A stretch of 64,000 nucleotides of DNA from Chionis minor (lineage: Eukaryota; Chordata; Aves; Charadriiformes; Chionididae). The notes under the pieces were generated by a model. It did no database searches and was not told the origin of the DNA. It saw only the letters and a list, made by a program, of their open reading frames with translations. Shown piece after piece: positions 37,060 through 60,900 of this stretch. The stretch spans positions 372,001 to 436,000 of the forward strand of contig VZSF01000636.1 of assembly GCA_013398295.1 (NCBI GenBank), in the 5' to 3' direction. How positions within the stretch are numbered: the stretch's first letter is position 1; every line of letters starts with the position of its first letter. The position numbers were made by a program, and so were the translations under genes.

Positions 37060-37640
37060 CTCTCAAGCAGCTCCTCCATCTGCCTCGGTGGGTACGGTGC
37101 CCAGCTGCATGGACGGGGAGGCTCCGGGCTCCTGGGAGCAGGGTATCTGCTCGCTGGAGGAAGGATCTTGGAAGTCCAGCCGTAAGCCAGTGCTTACGTC
37201 TGCCAGTAGCACATGAGGAGGCTGGGACCTCGGTGGCCTTCTAGCCAAGGTCTCTGTGCACATCCAGACTGCTCTCATCCGCGTCCCGCTGCGAGCCCCC
37301 GTCCCTGCCGTTGTTCCTCTGGGAAGGGCTGCACACCCGCTCTGCCTGAGGAGGCTGCAGAGACCCTTTCACAGGTTGTACCTCCAGGTACCCAAAATGG
37401 CAGTTGTGCTTCATGCTTGGAGCTTTCGGGTTTGCTGTGGCTTGGCCCAAAGGATTTGAGGGGCAGAAGGGAAGTGCCAGCGCTTAGTGACCGGTGCCAC
37501 CTCGGCCGGCTACGCCGGCACCCGCTGCTGCCTGCGGACTGTATGTGCAGCAGGCGCAGCCGACGGGAGGTCGTGAGATGTGGCGTGGCCGCCTGAGACG
37601 GCTCTCCAGCACTTATTCCCAAATATGCCACCTGCAGGTG
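37060..37640. other. Intronic GC- and CpG-rich patch
   Basis: This patch in the 5.2-kb intron is clearly richer in G+C and CpG than its surroundings, most of all at about 37480-37608, where about 15 CpG fall in 130 bases. Overlapping ORFs on both strands (up to 140 codons on the minus strand) resemble no known protein and look like by-products of low stop frequency. It could be a small CpG island, an alternative promoter or an old GC-rich insertion. Confidence 0.5.
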
Positions 37641-39802
37641 CCCGCTGCACGGCAATGAAGAACGTCTCTTTACTGCCGGTGTTCCTGTCAATGGCATTAG
37701 GGACGCTAGGGATTGCGATTTCCCTTCCGCTTGGAAGTGAAATCTCTAGTGCGTCTAACCAGTCCGGCATCACCTGCGTGATGCTACGTGGCTGTTTATA
37801 CACTGCAGCCCCTCCGCTCCTTTTTAAAGAAAGTGGTTGGATAACGCTAGCAGATGTAGAAGTACAGTAATATTTAAAGAACCACTGAGAAGTTGGTTGC
37901 AGAAAGTCTCATTATAATTCTGCTAAACAATATGGGCTTACTGCTTATCAACCTTGCACCTTTTAAATACAAGTACGAGCAACATACGGGGAAAACACGG
38001 GCAGTAAAAGCAGATTTACTATTGATGTTCGTCAAGAATTCAGTATCTTTAGAGCAGGTTTATTCCCCTGCCTGTGTTGTTCTATAGCATTTGATCGGCA
38101 CATTCATTTTAGACAAAGAATCCGTCAAACACAGTTTAGCATGTGGAATCTTGGCACAGAGAAAGCTGGAAGAGAGGAATCGTATTTTTGTTTTTGCATT
38201 TCAATGTATTATTTCAATTCTGTTAAAATGAAAACTTATGTCTAAGTAGCAATATTAACAAATGGATTGGGAGACTTGAGCTCCTTTAAAATGGTCACAT
38301 CCTTATGCCACAAGGTCTGTAGTAACTAAAGCTATTGGGAAAATGCCTAGACAGAATTTATTGCATAGAGGAAGCTTTTTGCTGTTAGTCAAAGTTTTAA
38401 CACGAGTAGTCGGTCATTTTAAAAGTCAGTCTCTCAGTCTGTTCTCAAAACCTTTCTCAGACCATGCACAAATAGAACCTCAAGAAATGAGTGCACATAG
38501 CATGACGTGGAACTGGAAGCACGTGCAATATTGTGCAACACACAAACTAGTTTTTAATTGTGTACTGAGAAAACTATGAGTAGCCCAAACGTAAGGTAGA
38601 GATTTGTTTTCATGCCAGTGTTCATTTTTGCAGTGAGTGTTGCTTTCTTTGTACCTGGATAAAGGGAGCGTATCGTGCCAGCAGGCAATCAGCAGTTATA
38701 TGAATGTATGCACTTAAAAAGCTGAAAGCCTTTTTGTTGCCAAATTTGAGTTCTAAAATACTTCCAAGCATTTAGATTAAATTGAGGAAAATTATTCAAG
38801 TATCAGATCAGAAGAGAGTATTCCAGGATGACAAATTTGCCCTTTGATCTCATGACAAAGGAAATACAAACGTACACTCGGATGAAGACTGTATTCCTCA
38901 AATAAAGAGAACTCTTGTCATCAGGTGTCCTCCCGAAGATTTTAAGAAATAAAGATGTTAGAGTCAACTTCATCTGGAATGGTTCAAATAAGAACTGTTC
39001 TGTTTAGGAGACCCTACCCATTCTTAATGGGGTTCTTGTTATAGTAGGGTTTTTTTATACAGATGAGGTTTATTGCCTTTTATAAAGCCTTTAGTTTTTG
39101 AACATCCAACTTGAAATGCCTTCAGTTGAAAAGGGGGAAAAAAGAAAAACCCTCCTAGTTCCCAGTCTAGTACCTGCCTCGCTGGTATCAATAACACAAC
39201 TGAGCCAGACTTTCCATTTCCCACCTCTCTGCTGAAATAACTCCCCAGACAGAGGAGTTGTGGCAGTCTGATGAGTGGAGTCTCGTTTACCGATATCCAT
39301 GAGATTGTTTAGAGATGTATCCCAGTCAGGGCTCGGCAAATACTTCCTAAGTCACAATAAAAGACCTAGTTTGGCTATTAAAATCCTGCTACGTCGAAAA
39401 ATCGGTGTGATGATTACTCTCTGAAAAAGTATTTCAATTTAAATTCGCTAACTTTAAAGAGAGAGTACCTGAATGCTATCAGTAATTTGTATAATATTTT
39501 AACCAGTCAGCAGAAAAACTTGCACTCATTTTATTGTAAAATAAGTGGTGGGACTTGCCAAGTCACTAACTCTAAACCTACTGGGGTAAAATTATTATCA
39601 AAGTATTTTTGTGGCTAATTAAGGCCTTAGTTTGGAAATACACCCTCCATTGTAACTGGGTCATCAGACGAAATCACGCTACTATCGTGCATGAAAATAA
39701 TAATAAGCATCTTCACAATGGTCATAATTTGTTGCCTGCCTATTTTCACTTCTTAGGATTAAAATCCTTTACTCATGACAATGTGTGCACTCATTCCAGC
39801 CA

Positions 39803-39891
39803 GGGTCAAATTCTGCCCTCTGATGTATTCACTCAACTCCCATTGAAGCGGGTGGGAGTTGTGTGCATGCTGTGAGCGCGGATTTTGGTCC
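39803..39891. mobile_element. MITE-like ancient palindromic element
   Basis: The ends GGGTCAAATTCTGC (39803-39816) and GCGGATTTTGGTCC (39878-39891) are imperfect inverted repeats, 10 of 14 matching. An inner perfect 7-bp pair ACTCCCA (39836) and TGGGAGT (39853) forms a second stem. The start, GGTCAAATTCTGCCCTC, resembles an old amniote repeat that I recall as common in turtle and crocodile genomes. The class is not certain. Confidence 0.45.
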
Positions 39892-40290
39892 AAAGTGCCC
39901 GAATGAAATGTTTTAGCAATATACTTAGAAAAAATCAGCCCTTAGTCCGTGAAGATAACTTAGTTCTCAATGGAAGTGTGGTAGCTTTTTTCCTGCGTGC
40001 ATGATCCCTCACTTTGGCATCACATTTAAGGATCACGGCTCCTGTACCCGCCTGATGCCCTAACTGGGGTATTTCTGTGGTATGGTTTAGAGAGACTCAG
40101 CTCAAACATTGTCAGGACAGCAGACACCACGTGCTGAAGCCACTGATATGGCACAAAAAGAGGGGGTTTTAGCACCAAAAAAAAGTCCCTTCTGGTCTTA
40201 CTGAATACTATGTATTTTACAAAATTGTCCAAAAATGCATTTATCCAAATTATACATGTTTTTACTGCGAAGTTTTCTGATGATGATTTA

Positions 40291-40345
40291 GACCTCAATC
40301 CTGCAAACACTTAAGAGATGTGAGAAACTCTGTAGATGTGAGCAG
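40291..40345 (+). repeat. Possible ancient sauropsid repeat remnant
   Basis: GACCTCAATCCTGCAAACAC followed by TTAAGAGATGTGAG resembles an ancient sauropsid repeat containing AATCCTGCAAACACTTA and ATGTGAGTA-type blocks. It lies 400 bases from the MITE-like element, to which that family is related in my memory. It is diverged and short, so only tentative. Confidence 0.35.
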
Positions 40346-41308
40346 TGTTTAGAGCTGCCACCACAGGACCAGCCGAGGGAACCGTAACGCTGAACGTTGT
40401 TCAGATCCGTAGAACTGGGACCTTGTTTCTCCGGGGGTAAAATGTAATTAATTAGAAATTACAAATTGTCACATCACCATATCGTTGGCAGATAAGTACA
40501 CTATCAAGAGTACTGGGGGTGACAGTGGTCATGGCAAACGCTTGTTGGTGGCGGTATGAAAAAGATTAAATGATGTTTGGATCTTTCTAACTAGAGTGTT
40601 TGAAAAGATCCTGAACATGTCTTAAATATGCTTGTTAGTGCAATTGCATGTAGCTGAAGAATGACTAAATTATCAGTGTTTTAAGGCATTTCTGCATGAC
40701 AGAAATGATAAAATATGACCTCCTAACAACAAAGCAATGACAGACAGCTAGTTTTCCAAGTCTCCTGGAATGCCCCAGTTGGATAAATGAGTGCTATTGC
40801 GATGCTAAACTACTCCACATTTGTGAATTACAGTTTGCAAGATTTCAAAAATGTATTTGTTTTGGTGGCTATAGCTAGTTCATCCAGATAGCTTAAGCAA
40901 ATAGAGAAACAGATGTATTTTCATTTACAGAACAGTTGTTAAGCTCTTCTATTTTGCATCACAGCTACCAGAAGTCAAGTTACCTGAAACAGGGCAACCT
41001 TCAGATTAATTTTAATTAAAGCTTCTCTCTCGGTTCTCAAGTTAGTAGCAAGCTATTTTTAATGAAACTGCAGGAAAAAACAAAGTCATTATCTGAGAGA
41101 GTTAATGCGTTACGGGGGCTTCTTGTAATCAAACCCCACGTCAATGGGAAATGCAGGAGATCTGAACATAGTTGTTTGCGTACAACCGCTGCCACCAAGG
41201 CAATGCATTTTTGAATGTGTCCGTACCTCTTCACTCCTTGAAGCCCTCGTTGTGACATGAAATTTGATTTTGTGAATGCACCGACTGCATCCAAATCACC
41301 AACTTTGA

Positions 41309-44323
<3,015 letters not shown>

Positions 44324-44473
44324 GAAGAGATCTGTCCTAGGGTGGAAGGTGAAGGCACTCAGTCCTGCCTCTGGGCTTCAGCAGTCAATGTCAGAGACAA
44401 GTACATTTATGTGACGCAGCCTAAGCAGAACAGAGTAATAATAATTGATATCCAGACTCAGAAAGCCGTGCAG
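44324..44473 (+). CDS. FSTL4: FSTL4 exon: C-terminal domain, EEICP segment
   Basis: This 150-nt, 50-codon exon with phase 0 at both ends follows CTCCTCAG and stops at CAG|GTACTT. It reads EEICPRVEGEGTQSCLWASA, then VNVRDKYIYVTQPKQNRVII and IDIQTQKAVQ. The two cysteines (EICP and QSCLW) keep the family spacing and could pair. The repeated pattern of beta-strand-like segments (YIYVTQP, VIIIDIQ) fits a propeller-like fold. The donor lacks G at intron position 5, so it is somewhat weak, but the reading frame and homology are clear. Confidence 0.95.
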
Positions 44474-52279
<7,806 letters not shown>

Positions 52280-54930
52280 AGGGGCAATAGCAGTAGAGCC
52301 TTTGGCAGGCAAGTACCGGTTGGACCTTTACACTGCATCGAATGAGCAGTAGCATTGTATATTTTTACACTGGGAAAAAAAAAGAAAAAAAAAAAAGCAA
52401 AAACAAAAAAACCCCTGTATAGGCTTCATGGTACAACACTGGTCTACTTGCAAGTTTTCTAATATAAGGTATGCTCTGCTAATAGGAAGTGGTTTTGAAG
52501 GGGTATTTTTTATTTGGGGGTATGATTTGTGGTTATGAGAAAAATGCTGGGAAGCGAATAATATCTCCACTGAGATATTGTATAAGCCACGAAACCTAGT
52601 GATTCTGTAGAACAAAACAGACTTTGAGTTTCCATACTGAGGAGCTTTTATGTTATGTTCAAGCCATCAGTTTCCTTTCCTGTACCCCTTGCCCGTTAGC
52701 TGTGTTGACCACCCCACCCCAAGACAGAGAGACTACAGAAGGAATGACTGCAGTTAAAATTCACCTTTGGATGATGAGGGAAACTAGGTGTCAGAGAGCA
52801 GATTTCAACCCACAGAGACCTAGGAGAGCGATTTAATGAAAACTGATCAGTTTTCTCTGCAGGACAGCTTTGGGAGGATTCGTGGATGTGATTTCAGAAG
52901 GAGGCGTAACAGAAATAGTAACTGTCAGCTTGCTTTCTTCTGCGCTTCATTTTGCTCTTGGTACTACTGAAGGCAACGTTATGAGTCCCCCTTCTTCTAC
53001 TGCATATTTGTGCGATTGTACTTGAGAAATTTGGCATGAAATATCCAGGCCATTAGGGTGAGGAAAAGCCAGGAAACACTCGGGGGGGAGTTAGAGGGGG
53101 GGTGGTGTCAGAGTTCGTAAAAAATTTTGTTGAGAAGGGGGCATTAGTCTTTCAGCAGCTCGTGAGTGCGGTCAGCTTGGGCACAATGTGCAAAATCTGC
53201 TCTTCAGGGGCAGAGAATTAAATACAGTTTTTCCCATAGGAGGCAGCAACACTGCTAGAAACGGTTGGTTTCTCTCGTTAAATATTTAGTAGCGCTGAAG
53301 TCACTTGGTTCTTCGTAAAGTAATAGCTGCAATGACAGAGGGTATTTTTAACAGACAACTCACTCATTTCCTAGTCATAGCCTTAATTTGCCTATTTCTT
53401 TTCAGATGTCCTGGGAACCAGTTTTTCTTTGTGATTTTTTTTTCCTTCCCATTTATAGCACACTTGTTTATAGTCAATTATCTTTTAGTTATGAGCAAAG
53501 AGATTCGTGTAAAACCAGCTGAATTACCCTGGAATGCAACAGCTGGTATTGAGAAATTTCAGTTGAGCTCCCATAAAAATATAGATCCATTTGCACATTT
53601 GGAAGATATAAAAACTTTTCTAGTGGCGTTTTTGTAACTTTCTGTATCCATCACCTCGAAGTAATCAGGGCAAGAGCAGCTATGGCTCGCCAAGGGGGGG
53701 TAAACCTGGAGAGCCCCACCGCCACCGTCCGCAGGTTGTGTCTCACACGCTGCTTTGAAAATGGGGTCTTGAAAACTCTCTCTGAAGGTAAAACATCTGT
53801 TGCAGCGGGGGCACCCATCGGCCTTTTGAAAGACCCAGCTGATTTTGCCAATGACCTTGTTGCCCGGCGTTTGTACGAAAGCAGCCGCTGAACACATCCA
53901 GTGTTACGTAGTGGCGCCGTAATTATTTTCCTCCACGGATGCTTAAAGTCACCCATTTCACAGTGCACACAGAGGGATTTTAAATGAGAAGGGTGCAGAC
54001 TAACACTGGTAACCTTCGCTTTAAAAGTTCGACTTTTACCAAAAGAGTAGCATTTTAGCATGGCTGTAGACCTGAAGTAACTTAAACCATTTCGGTTCTA
54101 TAGAGAATATATAAAAATCTGTTCAGACAGACGAAGGAGGGGAGCTGAATCCTATGAATTCATTAAACGTGGAGTCCTTGAGGTTGCCCTTCAACACCCG
54201 TAGGCTGAAACCGAAACCTCTTTTCACTTATGAGCCATAGGGGTTAGAAGAGACTATCCCATCATTGCAACACAGACATAGACAACAGATTGGCATAGCC
54301 TTCCTTTAGCAATGCATGGTGTCCGTGATTTTCTACTCACCCGGTTAGGAAACATACCCATGTCAAGGAAAGGAGAAGACCAGCTTTGTAAGTACCTTTA
54401 AATATGCACAACTCCTTTCTTGAACGAAGCTGTATCCATACATTGCAGTCATCCTAAATGTGTTTTACCAAGGCCAAACACTGCTCTCGTGTTATCTTTT
54501 ATGACTTCTTGAATATTTTATTATGCCTATGGTAAGTTTCCCTGTAGAGACGTTCATTGTGTCATAGATCAAGCAAATATTACTTTTTTAAGAATATTAA
54601 AAAAAACCCTGTATATATCTGTTCAGGTGAATATTCTTGAGGCTGGTTTATATATAGGCTGTGAAAGATGTGTAACAGACCTCACTTCTTCCTGTTTGTT
54701 GCAAAATATTGGAATAGCGTTCACTTGAAAAATCCCACTTGGACCTTCCAAAGATGTTCCCTTTCTTCCCTCTTCAGCCCAAGTTCTGGTGATGTGTTTT
54801 CTAAATTATCCTAATGGTTATATATCATACTTAGAAAATGAAGTACAACTTAGATTGTCCACACTACTTGTGAACGGTTCCAATGACAGTCAAATCTGAC
54901 ATTAAAGTGCTGCACATTTCTTACTCTGAT
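52280..54930 (+). other. FSTL4: FSTL4 3' UTR (minimum extent, end uncertain)
   Basis: The sequence after the stop has no recognised repeat copy, is AT-rich, and shows an A-rich stretch (about 52374-52412), G-runs (53082-53102) and a perfect Pumilio-type site TGTATATA (54610-54617). Several ATTAAA hexamers occur (53217, 54162, 54596, 54901). The one at 54901 has a T-rich tract downstream and is taken as the nearest plausible end. The true end cannot be fixed from sequence alone, and a more distal end near 61690 is possible. Confidence 0.5.
54901..54906 (+). promoter_or_regulatory. Candidate proximal poly(A) signal ATTAAA
   Basis: ATTAAA is the commonest variant of the poly(A) hexamer. It is followed 25-40 bases later by a T-rich stretch that could act as the downstream element. 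There is no cDNA evidence; other hexamers nearby, including AATAAA at 55086-55091, could serve instead. Confidence 0.3.
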
Positions 54931-57595
54931 TTTATTTTTTTTATGACACAGAAATTTTATACATACTCAAAAAATGCTTCAGCTCATTTTTTTGCCTTTC
55001 AGTTCTGTCAAAGAGCCTCCATTTCCTAGTCTGCAGTTCCTTTCCCACTTCGTGTTCTCCACCAATTCACAATTAATTCCTACCTAATAAATTAATTAAT
55101 CACAGTGACTAATTGAAATTAATTTAGATTGAATTAATGACCCTTTAGTTAACCTATCGTTCTTACTTATATATCAGTTGGGTATTCTGACACTAGAATC
55201 ATGGAAAAAAATAGTCCCTGGTTGACAGTAGGATCCAAGATCAGATGCATTTTCCATTCATCGTTGAGGCTAAACAGCAGTATAATGGAAATGCTGTTTT
55301 ATCTTAGTATTTCCTCAATATTTTCACTTTCTGAATGAGTGAGAGTTTTTACTTAACATCTTTAACTGTGCAGTTCAGCAACTATTCAGAAACTATCCAC
55401 TTTTAAATGGGAGAGAAAACTCATGAGTGCCTTAATTTGGAATCTGTGACAGTAATTAACATATTCTTAACTTTTAATACTTTGATTTATTTTTTTTTTT
55501 TGCCATTACAAAAAAAAGAAAAAAATCAACAAACCCCCTGAAAGATTTCAGCGGGCAGAGGTGGGCATGTCCATGGGGTGGGTGGGAGCTGGGAAAAGGC
55601 ACCTAGCAAGGGGGGGGCTATGGAAAACAGGTCTACCCACCCCGGAGCAGTTGGGCAGTTTGGCTGTGTTGACCTCCGTGAGCACGGCTTTGCCTGAGGG
55701 ACAACGCGGGTCCTGATGACCTGTCGACAAGTACTTATTTACTTGATTTATCCCATGATTAGGTCTTAATTACTCGAGGGCCCGGAAGTGTGCTAGGTAC
55801 TCCGTAAAACAGATAAAATGGCCAAGATCCCAATTCTGTAAGGAGATAACGGCTAATTCCCCATATGACCCTACAGCAAGTCAACAAAATGAACAGGGAA
55901 GTGAGGCTGGGGGAGAGGTGGGCACTGACAGGAGTGCAGTAACATGGTTATTCAGCAAAGATACAGGCGTGCCACGAATCCTGTCTGGTTTTTTTCCCTA
56001 AGACCCTCCGTGTCTCTCCCCATTCCGGGCCTAATTTTACGTGAGCATCCCTAGGGTTACATGCGTAGCTGTTGCTTCTCTTCATCAGACTCCTGGGACT
56101 GGGACACTTGACCCCAGGGATTTCCCATCCGATGACTCGCCACCTCACGCTCCGATAATGTCTCCCTGAGAAAACCCCGAAGGTAAATCCTGCTCATTCT
56201 AAGGAAGTGCCAGCGCCTGCTTTCCCGACCGCATGACAACTCCCGCTCTGCCTCCCAGACGAAACCCACATTTATTGCCTGACTCACTGCTTGGCACATT
56301 TTCCCTTGGGCTAACCAGAAAAAAAGAAAATAAAAATAAAAAAACCCTACAATACAGTTAAGTTATGGCAAACAAAGCAGAGATTAATGTTGTACTTGCC
56401 TTTTCTACTGCTGCTACTTGCTCCTAAGAGCTCATCCCACTCCAAGCCTGGCAGCCCTCCCCTCCACGCTCCCTCGTACCCATCTCTGCTGCCAGCTGTG
56501 GGCTGTCACCAGTGGGTGCCACCGGCTGCGGTTCCCCAAAGGCTTTGCCCTCCTCTCGGGGCTTCACCCTCCTTCCCCCTTCGCGCACCTCCACCTGGGT
56601 GCTGCGGCACCTCAGCTCCTGCTGCATCGCCCTGGTGGCCTCACCCAATCCCTGCTGGAGCCAGAGATTTTTATTTTCTTTTTTTTTCCCTTGTTGCTTT
56701 TTTTTTTTTTTGCTTTGAAGCAGATTGAAATAAAAGACAGGGAAATCTCTCTGTCTGAAGACCAGGAGAACCTGCGTGTTTCTTTTTAAAAAGCGGTGGT
56801 GCGGTGGTGCTTAGTGTTGAGGTTGGGGCAAATTCACACTTTGAGCTTGGGAAGAGAGCCCTCCTGTCCGCTAGAGGAAGAAAAAGACACCTGAAATGTC
56901 ACCCCTTCTTTGACCTGACTCTAATGAGAGGGTTAGTTCTTTTTTAACACTGATCTTTAAAACTAAGGAATTAAATAGCAAGGCTATGAGGATTTTTTTT
57001 TAAATGAACCTAAAAGTGGAGAAAAGAGAAACGCAGGCATCAATCTCACCTCTGCTCACGCCTGGTAAAATTCAGGATGTCCCCAAAATGCAAAGGCGCT
57101 GACTCGGGGCTGGTACCTGAGCGGTGGGGCTGGGCTGCAGCCCGGCGGGGGCCGTGTGATGAAGGGGGCTACAAACACGAGCCGCGACGATTCAGCTGTG
57201 TTCCTTACTGGCTGTTGCAGCCCAGCCAAATGCGCATTTGCCGAAATCCCTTGGACACTGAAGTCCCGTGGCTGCCCAGGGCGATGAGGTGGGAATCACA
57301 GCCGGCGCAGGTGGAGCGGGAGGGCTGGAGCAGCACCAGTGGCACGTGTTGTGTTCTTGGCCCAATGTCCTCTCTGCGCCGGCCGAATTGATGCCCGTAA
57401 CTCAGTGTGTACGGCACAGAAGGTCAACTCCGCGGAGCCGGGTGGGAAGATGTACCGGTGCCTTCAGAGAGAGCTGTTAATGACCCTCCGTGCCTCGACA
57501 CAGGGTGCTCAGGTGACTTTCAGTCCTCACAGACATGGCTGGCTAGTAAAGAGGCTCTGATTGCCTTCATTTTCCTTCCTTCTTTTAATTTGATT

Positions 57596-57820
57596 TCATA
57601 GAATCACCAAGGTTGGAATGGAGCTTTAAGATCGAGTCCAACCACCAACCCAACGCTGCCCAGCCCACCCCTGACCCATGTCCCCCAGCACCACGTCTGC
57701 CCGGCTGGGAAACACCTCCAGGGATGGCGACTCCACCACTGCCCTGGGCAGCCTCTGCCAGTGCTTGACAACCCTTTCAGGGAAGACATTCTTCCTAACA
57801 TCCAATCTAACCTGCCCTCA
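57596..57820 (-). mobile_element. CR1 LINE 3' fragment
   Basis: A minus-strand CR1 copy. On the + strand it shows CATAGAATCACCAAGGTTGG, GGGAAACACCTCCAGGGATG and CTGCCCTGGGCAGCCTCTGC, and ends at CATCCAATCTAACCTGCCCT. It belongs to the same subfamily as the copy at 22111, in the opposite orientation. Confidence 0.92.
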
Positions 57821-57962
57821 TTGTGAGAAAAAATTCCTGAAAAGGGGTGAAAACTCAAAGGTGAACAAGACTCCTGCAGGTCTCCTCTTAAATTTGGGAA
57901 AAATCGGGGGGATTATGCGTCATATTTTCCAAATACTTGTAGTTACAAGACAAACAAAACCT

Positions 57963-57981
57963 CTTTTTTTTTTTTTTTTTT
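57963..57981 (+). repeat. Poly(T) tract
   Basis: About 19 T residues, followed 20 bases later by a run of 13 A (58003-58015). Simple sequence, lying about 140 bases past the CR1 copy at 57596-57820. Confidence 0.85.
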
Positions 57982-60900
57982 AACCAGTTCACAATACTAA
58001 CTTAAAAAAAAAAAAAGTAAAAACAAACAACAAAGCGCCCTGCTGTGGTGCTTCTACCATGCAAATTGTTGCTGCCTAGAGGCTTGTTTAATTAAGCACT
58101 TCAGCATCTAACCCTTGGCAGTCTATGGTGTCTTTGACACTTGTCCAAAGCCATCAGATGAAGGCAGTAAGCACAGCAGAGAGCAGAAAGCCAGCTGCGG
58201 CTGGGAAACAAGACAAGCCCTACAGCAAACAAGAAGCCCAGCCCAATTTCCAAAGGTCAGAGCGCTGGCATTTCCAGAAGTAAAATTCCAATTCCCAGAT
58301 TAGCAGAGGTTTCTCCCCACACTTGCCTGTGCGTGATGCCACGCCTGGCTTGATGGCCGCATGGCTCCCTGCGCCATCGGGTGCCCAGCCCAAGGACTGT
58401 GGGTTTTCCAGTTAGGCTTTAATTTCCAGCATGAGGGTGCAGTGGTGGCCGGCACTTCTCCTTCAGTCGCTGCACAGAGGGGAGTGGAGCGTTACCTGGA
58501 GAAGACGTTTCTTTTTTACTGCCAGGAGCGTTGCAAAGGGAGAGCTTTTCATGTAAGGCCACAGTAAATTCGATGTTAATTGACTTCCAGAAAGTGGAGG
58601 GAGGTTTCTGCATGGGGAAGTCATCATTTCTGCGGAGGTTTTGCTTCGGGGACTGGCAAAGCCTGATGTGAGCGGGGTCAGGGAGGGAGACCAGGCTGGT
58701 GTCTTGGACTCTCACCTCCCTTTTCTTTAAGCAGGTCCAGCCAAGCTAAAAAAGAGTAATAAGGCATCAGGTAGGAACCTGGGGGGAGCGGGTTTACAGC
58801 TGTATTATTTCCTACTTTCAACCCTCATCCATCCCAGCACAGCTGCCCCTGCAGGCCAGTACCTGCCGTACCTGCTGTCCTGAGCGTTAAGGATGCAGAA
58901 TTTCCCTAAGCTGAACATCAGCCCTCAACACCCTGTTGTGCAGACAGTTCCCTGTGAGCAGCTATATTATATTTATCTGTATTTGGAGCGTTGCATTGGC
59001 CTCCAGTCCTTTTTTTTACATAGAATCCAAGAAAATTACTTTAAAATACAGTGTCAAAGCTATTGGTGGACCACAAATACAGTGGCCCAAACTACAAACT
59101 ACAGGCTTATTAGTTACCTTCTCCGAGAGCTAAGCTTCAGGTTGTTCTCTGCGTCCACATCCCCAGCACATCTCGTCCTAGTGCAAAGAAAAGCCCCTGC
59201 TGCATGGCGCGGAGCTGAATTCCTCCAGGAAGCCACCACGTGCCGACACAGGCAGCTCTCTCGGCAGTTCTCCAATTCCCAAGCTTGCTCAGCACAAAGT
59301 CAGCTCTGTATAAAGCACAACTTCAGCTTTGAAGCTGGCTGGCTCTGGCATCCAAGTGCTGGCACGCAGGGTGCCATCTTTATCCTGTAGCCAAAATTAT
59401 GCAGTATTTTCTCTCTCTAAAATTATTTCAATCTGGTAGATGCATCAGCTTCTTTATGATATCTTAAGCAGATTTTATTCTTTCAAGACAAGGCATTTTC
59501 TCAAGCCTGAAAACTCTTTATGTGATCCTTTTAGGGTTTTTTTTTTTTAATTTTCATATTTTCAATCACCTTTATTTTTTAATAGAGGAAGGGGCTGCAG
59601 CCACACTTGTAGACAACATCTTGGTGCGGCGTTGCCCTTTCTCCCCTCACACGTGGACCGCATCAGCCCAAATCCCAGTGGGTACTGGTGATTTCTAAAG
59701 CAAAGAGGGCAGGAAAAATGCTGGAGCCGAAAGCACAGCACAGCCCTGCGTTGCTACCAGCACCGCAGAAACACAGCCGTGCGTTGTGCACTGTGGCCAA
59801 CGAGACTGGAAAATGCCAAAGCCCACCACCAAGTTAGCTAAAGTCTCTTGCATTAAGCTAAAACCCCTCTCCAGCAGAGACTTAGCGTATGGCAGAATAT
59901 GCTGTGGGGAAGGGGGGAATAAGAAGATTGACGTAAACATAAAGGTTTGGGATTCTTTTTTTAGGTTTGGAAAGGAAAGCAGCAGTTGCTGTGGTAAACG
60001 TGCAGGATCCGGTGTTGGTGGTCCTTCCCCCAACCATCCAGTGGCTTCATCCAGCCCCACATGCCGGAGCACTGGCCTGGCACCCATGTCCACCCTGGCA
60101 AGGAGGTGGCAATGCTATTAAAACAGGGACTTGAGGAACTCCATTTGCCAGATACTTTGTGTTTGCAGGATTTAAAATAACTACTGGTAGCCCTGAGGAT
60201 GTGTGTGTGAAAAATAACAGCATCCCCAAAGCGTACTAACGCAGCTAAGTTCTCACTTCTGAAGTGTCCCAAGCACGGGGCATCCCAAACACCCTGCCCC
60301 TTCTTCACGGACAAATATTTGGGCAGGCATGAGGCCAAAAGAAAGGGGAAAAAAGCATCAATAAATTATTATTCTCTCCAAATAAAAGGTGAGAGGACTA
60401 CAGGCTAAAAGCTGTTTTCTTTCTTTCCCCAAACTTCATTGAGGACACTGAAAACTTAATGAAAATTTATGATGAAATTTGAAAGCTAAGGCTGAACACC
60501 CCCAAAATTCGAGTAGTTTTGTCAATACCTAAATCGGGAAGAGGAGAGTTTTAAAACTCATTTGCACTTTAATAGCCAAATATCTGCCTCTTTGGCCACA
60601 GCTTTGTGTTTTAGACACACAAGCCTGTGATCTGCCCATGTGGATTCCTTATTCATCCCGGACTTCAGTGTGTCCTTTAAGTCCACCAGGAAGCACAAGT
60701 CTAGACTTAGGGTCAGGAATCTCAAGGGAAATCCCCACCCTCCCATGGCCATGACCCTTCCTCCTGCCCACCGCGCCAGTGGAAGGGCTTGGGGACAAGC
60801 CGCAGCCTTTTAGGGCAGCCAAAGTGGAGATGTCACAGCTCAAGGAAAATAATACAGGCAAAGCCTTAAGATAAATATGGGAAGTGGCCTGCCACTTACT

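Noticed and set aside
37275..37697. 140-codon minus-strand ORF in the CpG-rich patch
   Set aside because: Overlapping long ORFs occur in several frames at once, which points to base composition rather than coding.
55086..55091. AATAAA as the 3' end of FSTL4
   Set aside because: It lies in a TTAATTAA-rich stretch with no G/T-rich downstream element; kept only as an alternative to 54901.
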